From: Emiliania huxleyi CCMP1516
Taxonomy: Eukaryota; Haptophyta; Isochrysidales; Noelaerhabdaceae
Direction of reading: 5' to 3'
DNA: 64,000 nucleotides
Assembly (NCBI RefSeq): GCF_000372725.1
Contig: NW_005198243.1
Span: 357,590 to 421,589, forward strand
Each line of letters starts with the position of its first letter. Position 1 is the first letter of the stretch. The translations under genes were made by a program, and so were the position numbers. Below are positions 33,569 to 43,429 of this stretch, piece by piece. Under the pieces are notes generated by a model. It was not told the origin of the DNA, did not search any database, and worked only from the letters and a program-made list of their open reading frames with translations.

Positions 33569-34206
33569 CCCCAGCCGACTCCGCGTGAACTCTCGAGGGA
33601 TCTCGAGTTGCGGAGCTCCCTCCTGCTCGGAGTACGAACTCTGTTCACAGCCTTGTTATTGAGAACACGAGGGGGGGGGCTCCTGCCCAGAGCCAGCTTT
33701 GGCCTCTGCGGGCCGTTCGTCTTGGTCAGCGTCGGAAGCGCGCTTCGGCGCGGATTTGCCCATATCGTTGGGCGCACGGAGGGAAGGAGAGGTGGGCTCC
33801 TGCCCGAGAAGGTCGCGGGACCTGCGCAGAGCTCGCTCTGCGTGATGCCGCTCGAGCTTGGGCGTGCACGCAAGGGCCACGCGCAAGCAAGAGCAAACAA
33901 CTGGGAAGTTCACAGCTGAGCTTACCCAGAGAACGCCGTTCTCACCCAGAAAATACCTCCTGGCGCTGTGCGCTGGCCTGTGAGAGGTTCACATAAACGC
34001 ACAACTCCGGACCCAAGACGCACAAGCACAGACAGTCGAGAAGGGGGAGAGACAGCAACGACAGTCAGAAGTCAGCGCTGGGTCCCAGGAAGGCGAATGC
34101 GATGACGGCCTCTAGTGTGAGCTCTAGCTAGTGAGCTCATACGCACGCCGGCAGATCGCGACTATATACAGCTAGTTAAGAGCCGACCGACCCTCGCGTC
34201 CGGTGC
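33569..34206. other. No supported gene
   Basis: Intergenic. It has a short G run (33670-33679) and direct duplicates of 'GGGCTCCTGCCC' near 33678 and 33794. I see no coding signal. Confidence 0.4.
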
Positions 34207-34443
34207 TCACCGACGGCCGGGCGGGCCGCCCGCCCACGCGCCGCCTACGCGCAGCGCGTGCGCCGCAAACTCGCCCGCCGACAGCGCTGGCCAGTCTCCA
34301 TCGGCCGTCGCGAGAGGCCTGCCCGGCTGTCGCCGCGGGGCCCCCACGAACACCACGCGTCGGATGCGGTGCCGCGCGAACTCGCGCGCAAAGTGCACGC
34401 CCCACGCCCGCCGCAGCGTCGTAGCGAAGTAGGACCGGTTCAC
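34207..34443 (-). CDS. Possible first exon of an unknown minus-strand gene
   Basis: 78 codons starting MNRSYFATTLRRAWGVHFAR and including HRIRRVVFVGAPRRQPG. The frame closes directly on a strong donor-like CGTCG/GTGAGC, which suggests splicing, but I found no convincing next exon. It is head to head with the HAD gene, 109 bp from its ATG. Confidence 0.25.
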   Translation of the reverse strand: MNRSYFATTLRRAWGVHFAREFARHRIRRVVFVGAPRRQPGRPLATADGDWPALSAGEFAAHALRVGGAWAGGPPGRR

Positions 34444-34551
34444 ACGAGTAGCTGGGAGTGGCTGCGGCTATAGCAGACAGCCCTCCTCCTCCTCCTGCCC
34501 GGTGGGTTGGCCAAGTGTCGCTCCGCGCCCGCGTCTCCGAAGCCGCACCGC

Positions 34552-35442
34552 ATGATCGCCCGCAAGCGCACCATTTTCAGCGCCGCCCTCTGCGGGTGCG
34601 CTCTCGCTGCGCCGAGCAAGGTGCCATCGCTGCTGGCCGACCGTCGGCTTACCGCCGCCCTCGCGCTGCGTGGTGGCTCCGCTGGTCCGTCGCCGGCGCC
34701 GCCTTGCCTCGCCGCTCTGTGGGACTTTGACGGGACGCTGTGCCAGTCGGAGGACGTGCACCGCAAGTCGTTTTCGGCCGTGCTCGGCGTGGAGCTGAGC
34801 GAGCAGCACTGGACCGACGCGTGCATCGGCCGCGCGCCGCGAGACATCATGGAGGCGCACCTGCCCGCGGGGCGGCTGAAGCCCGGCGAGACGATCGACG
34901 ACCTCCTGCGCCGGCGCGCCGAGCTCTTCGAGGAGCACATCGCGGCCGGCCGCCTCGAGGCGACGCCCGGCGCCGTGGCGCTCGTGCGCGAGCTGAGAGC
35001 GGCGGGGCTGCGGTGCGCCGTCGTCTCGAGCGGCTCGCGTGGGTACATTGAGAAGGCTCTCGCCGCGCTCGGGCTGGTGGACGCGTTCGATTTCATCATC
35101 GCGGGCGACGATCCCGACTGCGCGCAGCACAAGCCGCAGCCATGGCCGTACCTCGAGGCGGCGCGCAGGCTCGGCCTGCAGCCGGCGCAGTGCGTCGCGT
35201 TTGAGGACTCGCTCTCGGGAATCCGCTCCGCGCAGGGGGCGGGGCTGCGCGTGGTCGGCGTGCGCTGCGCGGCAAACTGCGGCTGCGAGGTGGCGCCCGC
35301 CGAGGCGGCCACTCTCGCGGCGTCGCCGCTCGCCGCCGGCGCGCCGTTGCTCCCGCTGCTCGCGCTGGTGGACGACTTTGCGAGGCTCGACCGAGTCCTG
35401 CTCGGCCTGCCCGCCGCCGCTCCCGCCGCCGCGGCGGCGTAG
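34552..35442 (+). CDS. HAD-superfamily phosphatase/phosphomutase-like, secretory or plastid presequence
   Basis: 296 residues, single exon. Motif I is DFDGTL with Asp58 (nucleophile) and Asp60. Motif II is VVSSGS, the motif III Lys is in HKPQPWPY, and motif IV is FEDSLSGI with GAG following. Cap region residues (about 75-135) are helical, as in beta-phosphoglucomutase-type HADs. The N-terminus MIARKRTIFSAALCGCALAA looks like a signal peptide and is followed by a further Ala/Arg-rich stretch, fitting a bipartite plastid presequence or secretion. The ATG at 34552 is the first in frame. Substrate not predictable; sugar phosphate is the usual class. Confidence 0.82.
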   Translation: MIARKRTIFSAALCGCALAAPSKVPSLLADRRLTAALALRGGSAGPSPAPPCLAALWDFDGTLCQSEDVHRKSFSAVLGVELSEQHWTDACIGRAPRDIMEAHLPAGRLKPGETIDDLLRRRAELFEEHIAAGRLEATPGAVALVRELRAAGLRCAVVSSGSRGYIEKALAALGLVDAFDFIIAGDDPDCAQHKPQPWPYLEAARRLGLQPAQCVAFEDSLSGIRSAQGAGLRVVGVRCAANCGCEVAPAEAATLAASPLAAGAPLLPLLALVDDFARLDRVLLGLPAAAPAAAAA

Positions 35443-35781
35443 CGCGCCGCCGAACCGTCGCTCACTACAGTAGCGTGCAATGGTCTTTCAGGACGAGATA
35501 GCTCAATCCTCAAATGGAGGAAAAATAGAAACGTCTCGCCGCGAGCTTCGCGCGGGATCGATCAAAATGTGCGAGAGATTACACGTATCAGTAACGGGTC
35601 GTACAGCGCCTCTCCTACGCGGCGCGGAGCTAAGGCTCTACGAGTTTTTACGCACGCATCTCTTATCTGCACAAAACGAACACTCCTAAAGTACGGTATA
35701 TACGCGAAGAGGTGTGGGTACAGCAGCATCTAGTCTACATACAATCAAAGGCTCCGCAACTTGTCTTCACTCACTTGCCTC
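35443..35781. other. Intergenic, no gene seen
   Basis: A convergent gap between the HAD gene and the ART gene. It is AT-richer than its surroundings and probably holds both 3' untranslated ends. Confidence 0.5.
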
Positions 35782-38700
35782 TCATATCCTCGGCTGGACC
35801 TCGATGACGGAGAACTTGACGCCGCACGTCGTGGTGATGGTCTCCACCTTGCCGGTCGGGTCGAGGAAGGTGAGGGGCGGGTACAGGTACTCGACCTCGC
35901 CCGGGAAGGCGGAGAGAAACTGCAGCGACGCGCCGCGCTCGAGGAAAGACGCCGTGGTCAGCTTGAAGAGCAGCCGCTCCTGCGCCGCGTCCGAGTAGTG
36001 CAGCGCAACCTCGAGGTCGGACGAGGTCGAGAGGGGCGCGTACTCGGTGCCGCCCGTCTGGTGGAAGCCGTCCGGAAGCGCGACGTTCCGCAGCCCGCGC
36101 CAAAAGTCGCGCCGCTCCGACGCGTCGGCCGCGCCCGCTCCGACCGCGCGCAGCCTAGAGGAGCGGGCCCGAGGCCAGGTGCAGAGAGGGGCTGTCGAGA
36201 GAGGTGCGGCGCCTGCCCCGACGGGGCGCAGCCTCTTGATGCCGTCGTTGATGAAGGCGACCGTCACCGGGAACGGGTGCGCGCCTGCACACGAGCGGCG
36301 GACGCTAGACAGCGGACGGCGCGACTCGTGTACGGCGACCGTGACCAAGGGGGGGGGGGGGGGGCGGGGCGCCGCTGCGGTTGCGCAGCGGGTCGTTGAT
36401 GCTCTTGAAGGCGGCGGTGGTGTACAGTCTTAGCGCGACCACGTGCTCCGGCAGGAGGGCCGCCTCGCGAGCCTGCGCCGCGAGGCGGAGGGGACAGGGG
36501 CGCGGTGAAGACGTGTCTTGTCCAGCGCCTGGCGGCATTAAGGAAGTCCGGGGATGTGCGTTCGCCATCTAAAGCCTCGCACGCCTGCGGGTGCTCGACA
36601 AAGTACGAGAGCGGCCTGCCGCGCCTGCCGTCTTCCTCCCTGCCCTCGTAGAAGGCGTCCATCTGCTTGCCGCCAGAGTGTTGCCACTCTCTCGGGTGGC
36701 AGCCGGCGGTGCCCTCGAGCACGTACTCGAGGCAGACCAGGTCGTCCTCGGTGCCGCTCGCCGCAAACTCGTCGCGAATCGCATCGAGCCCGCGCCCCAT
36801 CCCCAGCCAGATGGACTTGTCGCCCACGCCGAGGTACCGGTTGATGCCTGCGCGCAGGAGGCAGAGGGGGGGGGGGGGGCGGGCGGTGAGGACGGCATCA
36901 CGCATTGACCTGCCCACGGCCATTGTGCTCGTGACGTTGTGCTCGTGGATGGTGTCACCGTACGGCGTGCTCCAGCGGCGTGGCGGCCTCCACAGCCGCT
37001 AGCCGGGAGGGGGATCGGCATCTACGGGTGTCGTTGCCGAGCGCCGCCTCGAGAGGGCGCCCTGTGACGAGCCTGCGTCGTCAGCACACCGGCGTCAGCG
37101 CGAGTGCGGTGTGTCGTGCCGTGTATTCAATGCATCGCGTGGGTACGTGCCGTCTCGAGCCTCGAGATCTGGGGAGATCTGGGGAGATCTGGGGAGATCT
37201 GGGGAGATCTGGGGAGATCTGGGGAGATCTGGGGAGATCTGGGGAGATCTGGGGAGATCCGGGGAGATCCGGGGAGATCTGGGGAGATCTGGGGAGATCT
37301 GGGGAGATCTGGGATCTGCGTCCCGCATCTAGGGCAGCGAGCCGCGCGTCGGCGAACTTTGCGAAGCCGGGCGCGCCGTCGCGCGACTTGAGCCTCTCCA
37401 GCTCCGCCGAGGCGAAGGCGAGGACGAGGTCGGCGAGGGGAACGGCGCTCGCGCCTGCAAGGAGGGAAGGTTCCGGGAAAGCTCCGAGAAGGTTCCTTTC
37501 GGAGATCGGGACGACGCTGCGCGCGCCCGGCCGCGGCGCCACCATGAAGGCGTGCCTCTTCCGCCGCTGCAGCACCTCTTGCTGCGCGGCCTGCATCGCC
37601 CGCAGCGTCTCGGAGAACGTGACGCCTACAGAGGAGAGCTGGCCCCCCATTGCAGACGAAGGAAGGCGTGGCCCGCAGCGTCTCCGCGGCCTCGGCGCCA
37701 TCGTTGTAGATGCGCGGGTCCGCGTCGCGCCGGAGGAGCGGGGAGGGCGGCGACTCGCCGCGGCTGTCGCCATTGTCGCCGCCGCTGTCGCCGCCGCTGT
37801 CGCCGCCGCTGTCGCCGCCGCTGTCGCCGCCGCTGTAGCCGTCCCGCGCTGGGAACGTGCCGGTGCGGCACACCCCGCTGATGTTTGCCCACGAGCGGAC
37901 CGTTGCGAAGGGGCGGCCGTCATCGTTGGGGCCGAGGACGAGGGCGTGGAACTCCTGAGCGGGGGAGAGAGGGGAGGGGAGGTGCAGGGGGGGGGAGGTG
38001 CAGGGGAGGTGCAGAAGAGGTGCGGAGAGGTGCAGAAGAGGAAAAGGAGGGAGGGCGAACAGGGGAAGCTGGCCTGGGCGCGCGACTCGGCCTCTGGTGT
38101 GATCTCGTGTGATCTCGTGTGATCTCGTGTGATCTCGTGTGATCTCGTGCGGTCTCAGATCTGCTCTCGTGTGATCTCCTGAGCAGCGAGCCGCGCGTCG
38201 GCTTCGTCGGCAATCTCTCGCATCAGAGAGAACTTCATCGAGGTCATGATGCAGTTGAGCCCGTCCCGCTTGGTGCTCACAACCTGGTCGATGGCGAGAG
38301 GCAATCTGATCCTCCGAGATCACCCGAGACCGCCCGAGGGTACTGCCCGCAACCTTGTCGATGGCGAGGTCGCTCCGGTTGACCTATGCGAACGTCCCGA
38401 GAAGCTTCCGTGCCGGGGCCCGCGGACTTGCCGACGGGTGGGGGCCGCACAGGCTCACCGTCGCGCGGCAGCGGAAGACCAGCGTCTCGCCTTCGTCGAC
38501 CACCTGCAGGTGGGACCGCCCGAGGTGCAGCCGAGGTGCAGCCGAAGTGCAGCCGAGGTGCAGCCGAAGTGCAGCCGAGAGACAGCCAGAGGCAGCCCAG
38601 AGGCAGCCGATGTAGCCGAGAGGTGGCCGAGAGGATCCAGACCCCCCCCCCCCCCTCCCCCCACCCCCCAAGCCGCTCGCCCACCTCAACCACGTCGAGC

Positions 38701-40211
38701 GCCGTGTGGGGCGGGAACACGAGCTCGCACGCGCCGTCGGGAGGGGGGTATTGCGACAGCCAGCCCAAGTCTGCGCCGCGGCTGACCAGGCCCTGCTCAA
38801 TCTCGAGCAGCACGCCGGGAGCGTGTTGCGAGCCTGCCGGACAGTTCCGAGAAGGTTCGCGGGAGGGTGGCGGAAGGCTGGCACCCCAAACACGCGGCGA
38901 GCCTCGGGCGGCGAGGGCGGCGGCGGCGCGGTCGGGGCACGCGGAGAAGAAGCCTGGGTCGACACCTGCGCCCCATCAGCACACGCTCCATCAGCACACG
39001 CTCCATCAGCACACGCTCCATCAGCGCACGCTCCATCAGCACACGAGAGCCAGAGGAGAAGAGGGAGGAGGTCGTGCAGCGGGAGGAGGCGGCTGCAGTG
39101 CAGTCCAAGACACGCGAGCGCGAGTCTCGCCGCGTGCGGGGGTGTGGGCCTGGCAGTCGTCGCATCTATCATCGCATCTAGGGGCCGATACCGCCACGTG
39201 CGCCGAACCTCTCGCGCCAAAACGCGGCCGGCGGCGCCTAGAAGAGCGGCTCCGAACAAGGCTCGCCTCGCCTCGCCGCTGCAGCCGTGCCCCCCCCCCC
39301 CCCTCTCGCGAGTGAGGTGCGAGCGGCGCCTCGCCGTGCAGGGCGCGGTAGACGGGCGTGGCGCGCGAGAGCTTGCTAAGCCGGAGGAGGAGCGACTTGA
39401 TCACGTGCAGAGTGGTCGAGTAGCTGGTGCACAGCATCCGCGCCGCCGCCCACGCCCCCTCCGGGTCGGCCTCGACCGCAGCCTCGTACTGCGACAGCGT
39501 CTGCGGGTCGGAGCAGAGCTGCACAAACTTGCGCCGCCTTCCCGCGTCCGCCGAATCGAGCGCCCGCAGCGCCGCCTGGTACTTTGCATTCATCGGCCCC
39601 GTGAAGAGGCGGCCGCCGATCAGCTCCTCCTCGAGCAGCTCCGCCAGCCCGTGCTGCCGCAGCATCTCGTTGTGGCCTCGCATCCGCTCGCAGAAGGCCG
39701 CGTGCGGCAGCGGCTGCCGCTTGTTCGCGGCGCCCAGCAGCTCCTCGGACGAGCGGCCGCTGGCGAAGCTGCGGCGCGCACCGGGGCCCTCCTCTGGCCA
39801 GCGCTCGAGACCGAGCCTGCCGAGGCCGCCGACGGGGTCGAGGACGAACCAAAACTCCGTCTCGCTCGTCGTCTCGATGAGGAGGTGATCCGAAACAAAG
39901 GGCACCCGGCTGTCGTGCCGGATCGTGTGCTCTTCCTGCATCGTCTCCATGACTGCGGTGTTTGCCGCGCCCACCACGGCATGCAGGCCGCCAACGAATG
40001 CCGCCGGGCCGCACATTTCGCGCACTTTCTTGGGCTCGGCGAGTCGCTCGGCCAGCTGCGCATCCGGCGAAGGAGCCGATTTGCTGAGCTGCTCGTCGAG
40101 CTGGTTGAGTTTGAAGGTGAGGGAGCGGGTGGGCGGCGGCGCCGCTCGCCGTGCGTCGCTGTCCTTGGAGTCTCGATCGCGGCCCGCGGGCGAGGAGGAG
40201 CAATTGCCCAT
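35782..40211 (-). CDS. Large protein with two ADP-ribosyltransferase-like domains
   Basis: Exon 1 (39330-40211, 294 codons) starts MGNCSSSPAG, an N-myristoylation-type start. It has a helical region, then VYRALHGE, the Arg motif of ART domain 1. A GC-AG intron leads to PPAAFWRERFGARGG. LLEIEQGLVSRGADLGWLSQ and ELVFPPHTALDV (about 38690-38815) close that domain. VNRSDLAIDK, a 70-bp intron (38284-38353) and VVSTKRDGLNC follow, then a middle region with an SGGD repeat (about 37767-37833). The C-terminal domain has ALRLYTTAAFKSINDPLRN, FWRGLRNVALP (Arg motif), APLSTSSDLEVA (Ser-Thr-Ser motif) and FPGEVEYLYPPLTFL (Glu-x-Glu motif), ending EVQPRI. The family reaction is mono-ADP-ribosylation of protein from NAD. 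Exons near 37000-37960 and 38830-39200 are not fully resolved; the Ser-Thr-Ser exon of domain 1 is uncertain. Cytosolic, membrane-anchored location is inference. Confidence 0.7.
36155..36232 (-). other. 78-bp GC-AG intron flanked by 24-bp imperfect direct repeats
   Basis: Within the C-terminal ART domain. Removing it joins GIKR to LRAVGAGAADASE. The 24 bases at 36133-36156 recur at 36211-36234 with 20 matches, so exon sequence is duplicated at both borders. Confidence 0.55.
37165..37315. repeat. 10-bp tandem repeat (GGGGAGATCT)n in an intron
   Basis: About 15 nearly perfect 10-bp units, with CCGG variants at 37260-37271, inside a minus-strand intron of the ART gene. The same GAGATC theme appears in other introns of the window (2110-2180, 24020-24060, 38097-38150). 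Confidence 0.85.
38097..38150. repeat. 10-bp tandem repeat (GATCTCGTGT)n in an intron
   Basis: Five units followed by degenerate copies to 38180. It lies in the intron that follows the exon ending ADARLAAQ of the ART gene. Confidence 0.85.
38284..38353 (-). other. 70-bp GT-AG intron flanked by 19-bp direct repeats
   Basis: Plus-strand 38280-38298 and 38350-38368 are the same 19 bp with one mismatch, exactly 70 bp apart. The intron therefore carries a copy of its flanking exon border, as expected for an insertion that duplicated its target. Confidence 0.75.
38974..39045. repeat. 15-bp minisatellite (CATCAGCACACGCTC)5
   Basis: Five units, one with a G for A, in an intronic part of the ART gene. 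Confidence 0.85.
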
Positions 40212-40370
40212 CTGGGCGCGGCGAGAACTGCGGCGCAGGTCGCGGCGAGAAGTGCGGCGCAGGGCGCGGCGAGAACAGAGGGAGCAGCCACCTTGCTTGC
40301 AGCGGGACAACTGTCTGGGAGCAAACGAAGTATGTGGGGTCCCCCCCCCCCGCCCCCCCCCGGGTGGGAA

Positions 40371-40432
40371 AACAAGAGAAAGCGATAGAAAACGAGAACA
40401 CAACGCACTCTCTCACGTTACAAGGGATATTC
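40371..40432 (-). promoter_or_regulatory. Conserved leader/promoter block, ART gene copy
   Basis: About 50 bases (core CGCACTCTCTCAC on the plus strand, followed by TTACAAG) match 47483-47535 at roughly 85 percent. Here the block lies 160-220 bases upstream of the ART gene ATG; there it lies 130-180 bases upstream of the GST ATG, in the same orientation. It is a shared upstream or leader element, or a repeat used as one. Confidence 0.5.
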
Positions 40433-40439
40433 TGCGGAG

Positions 40440-41400
40440 ATGCAGGGAGGAGCTCAGCCTCGGGAGGAGCTCAGGCGCTTAAGAAACCTAGATGTTATAA
40501 ATACACAGGGTCGGGGTAGCAAATACACAAAATACACTGTGTTTTTGGCCTGTGAGCAAATACACAGCAAATACACAGCCAAATACACAGTGGTGGCGGT
40601 GGTTGGCAGACCAGGTCGTCAGACCAGGTCGCTTGATTGATGACAGACCAGGGAGTCACATGCACAAATGGTCAAGTCCCAATCCGAAATACCAAAAAGC
40701 TCAATTACCTGTCTTCAAGTGACCGACTCCCAAGGTCAAATGTTGGGAGAGAGATTTTTATTAACCAACAAGAAATCACGACTCTCACAGTGATTTGGGC
40801 TCGGCAGCTTGTACCTTGTTTGGACACACACACACACACGGACCTGTTCCTTTTTACCCATCTCCTAGTAGAGGTGTCCGTTGCTGATGACACTGATTGC
40901 TGGCGGAGCAGAGCGTGCAGGGCTCGGCTGCGCACCAGCTTCTCTGGCGACACAAAGAGTGGCATATGTGGGGCTGATCTGAAGCGCGACGTGGGGCGAT
41001 CCATGTGTCGCGGGTCCGGCGTAGATTTCGCCGAATTTTGGGCGCGTCGAGCCCTCACCACCAGAGCGTGTGGGTGGGGGGGCGCGAGAGAGTGTGTGTG
41101 TCCCTCGAGACCTTCTAAAGGCATATTACTACTTGCCTGCCACCCCCGGCCCCGTCCCCGCGCCCAGAAGGGCGAGAATCCGGTCCCACTCCACCACCGC
41201 ACGAAACGTGTACCGGTCCGGGGTCCGGTTTCGACCGTCAGGGGCTACTGCGACCCCGAGGTGCCCCCGGGTCGCCCCCAAAGGCCTCCGTTAGTTAAAG
41301 AGCACTATTTGGGTGGGTCAGAGACCCTCACTTAGCCACCTCATAGGGTACCCTGTGGCTGGGGCTTTTTTTTCGCACTCCAATCAGTCATCAGCCAACG
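40440..41400. other. No supported gene; short repeats
   Basis: AAATACACA-type units recur at 40497-40590. A block at 40842-40883 matches 46425-46466 in inverted orientation (core GGACCTGTTCCTTTTTACCC). The plus frame 40637-41335 has no family features. Confidence 0.4.
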
Positions 41401-41403
41401 GTG

Positions 41404-42885
41404 ATGTTTGGTGTCCTCCTCTTGCTCGCCGCGGGCGTCACCGCCTTCGTTCCCTCCGCGCCGAGGCCCTTGCTGACAAAGCCCGCCGCCGTGCGCGCGG
41501 CTTCCATGGAAGCCGAGGCCCGCCTTCCGGCAGCGGCAGCGTCCGAGATTCAGAGTCTCTCGAAGAAACAGCTTGTGCAGCTGGCAAAGAAGGCCGGCCT
41601 CAAGGTCACAGGAAACAAACGCGAGATCACTCTCCGCATCACTAAACACCTCTCCTCTCCAAACGCCGACGCAGCCGACGCAGCCGATCGCTGGGTGGCT
41701 GAGGTCTTCGACGAGGCAGAGGCGCTCTCCTTCCAGGTCGACGTGGCAGAGGCGGCAAAGGAGGTGGAGAGCCTCCTGGACGAGGCCGCCGCGGCGAGGG
41801 CCGAGCACGACGACTGGCTGGCCGACGTTGCCGCGCACAAGCAGGAGGCGGCGGCTCGCGCCGAGGCGATGGAGGGCGGGGCGGCCCTCGCGGCAGAGGA
41901 CGAGGTGCGCTGGCGCGAGGGGGTGCCACATCCTCCAAGGGGGTGCCACGTCCCGTCTCCCTCGCGAAGAGGTCATGCGCCCTTCACGCCCAAGCCCTGC
42001 CCCGCAGGAGGAGGACGAGGCGGCCTTCTTCCTCGCGGCGGAGGACGCCGACGCCGAGGCGTACGACGAGGCGGAGGACGCGACGCGGCTCGCCTTCTTC
42101 GAGGTGAGCGAGGAGACGGAAGTCATCTTGCCCGGCTTCCTGCCCGCGCCGCTCAAGGGGTACGTCCCTCAGGGCGCGGCGGCGGCGGCGGCGGCGGCGG
42201 ACGCGGTCGCCGCCAAGGCTGCGTCGCTCAAGGTGGAGGGTGCCGCCGCGATCGCACGGCGGGGGCGGCGGGCGGCCGCGCTGCTCACGCCGCCCAAGCA
42301 GTCTGCCCCGGCCGGGTGTGTTGGCGGGGCAGGGACGGCGGCGGCTCTGTGAACGGCCTCTCTCTTCACACCCTCCGGCTTTGGACAGGTACGTGCCCCA
42401 AGGCTTCGCGGCGGCGGAGGCGGCGGCGGCGGCGCGGCCTTCGATGCCGGAAGGGTTTGTACCGCAGTCGTCGGACGCGCCATTCTTCGAGGCGAGGGAG
42501 AGACAGCCAGCCAGCCAGACACACCTCACGCGCACCGGGCCCCTTCCACTTGAGCTGCCCTGCCACCTCCTGTCTTTTGACGTGGAGATGCGAGGGCCGC
42601 GCGGCACCACGCTCCACCACCACCTCGTTCTGTGCGCAGACCTGCACCTGCCCCCTTGCCCCCTGGTCTTAGGTGACTGAGGAGACGGAGCTGGTGTTGC
42701 ACGGCCACCTCTGGGCCTCCAAGGGGTACGTCCCCCAGGGAGCGGCGGCGGCGGCGGCGGCGCAGGTGAACGCGGCGGCGGCCACGGAGAGCGCGGCGCT
42801 GGCGGAGGAGGCGGCCGATCGCGACGGCCCGCCGCTCGCCGCTGTGCTGGCGGTGGCTGCTGTCGTGGCCCTGCACTTCTTGTAG
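41404..42885 (+). CDS. Plastid-targeted SAP-domain protein with YVPQG repeats and C-terminal anchor
   Basis: Exons 41404-41904, 42008-42300, 42389-42491 and 42673-42885 join in frame to 369 residues. The first two introns are GT-AG and the last is GC-AG. The N-terminus MFGVLLLLAAGVTAFVPSAP is a signal peptide followed by a transit region with the AF motif typical of secondary plastids. A SAP motif follows (LSKKQLVQLAKKAGLKVTGN), then an acidic helical region. Three repeats built around GYVPQGAAAA and EETEVIL/EETELVL come next, and last a hydrophobic tail (AAVLAVAAVVALHFL) that could anchor it in a membrane. SAP domains occur in plastid nucleoid and transcription proteins, so a nucleoid-membrane role is plausible but unproven. 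Confidence 0.68.
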
Positions 42886-43429
42886 CCAGGAGGCGGGCAG
42901 GCGGCCAAAGAGGAAGGATCGCCCGCCGCCCCGCATGGTCGGCGTGGGCCAGGAGCATGCCCATGCGCCGCGCCCCCGCGAGCAGCCGCATCTCTCGAGC
43001 ACTGCCGCATGCGCACGGGAGCCGTTCGGCGCATTTTGTTCTGTCGGGGTTCCTGTGTGGATTCCCCGTGTCTTCTTGCGTGCACGCATCGGGGTCGCGG
43101 GTCGGCCCGCGGGCGCGGTCCAACGCTCCTCTAGCGCACAACGGAGTGTGTTTTGTGTCTCGACCCCGTCACCCGAGCGCCGACGACCCCGTCGCATTAT
43201 CCTTCCATCACGTTTTGGTCCAGCATGTCCCTTGTCCGCGTAATTCACGCATGAAAAAGAATGTTTATATCTTTACTTCCAACACCCGGACGTTCCCAGC
43301 GGGGTGATACTCTACTGTGTACAGCGACGAGCGAGGTACCCAACACCTCTCCGCAACCCCCGCGCGCGTATTGTGTACTGTACACCGCTCACCGGCTACA
43401 GTAGTCTCTCTACTCCGAAGCAACAAGCA
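42886..43429. other. Convergent intergenic region
   Basis: Between the SAP gene and the IPK gene. No coding or structural signal seen beyond the two 3' ends. Confidence 0.5.

Noticed and set aside
40637-41335. 232-codon plus frame
   Set aside because: Includes translated dispersed repeat (CACACA and GGACCTG block) and has no domain.
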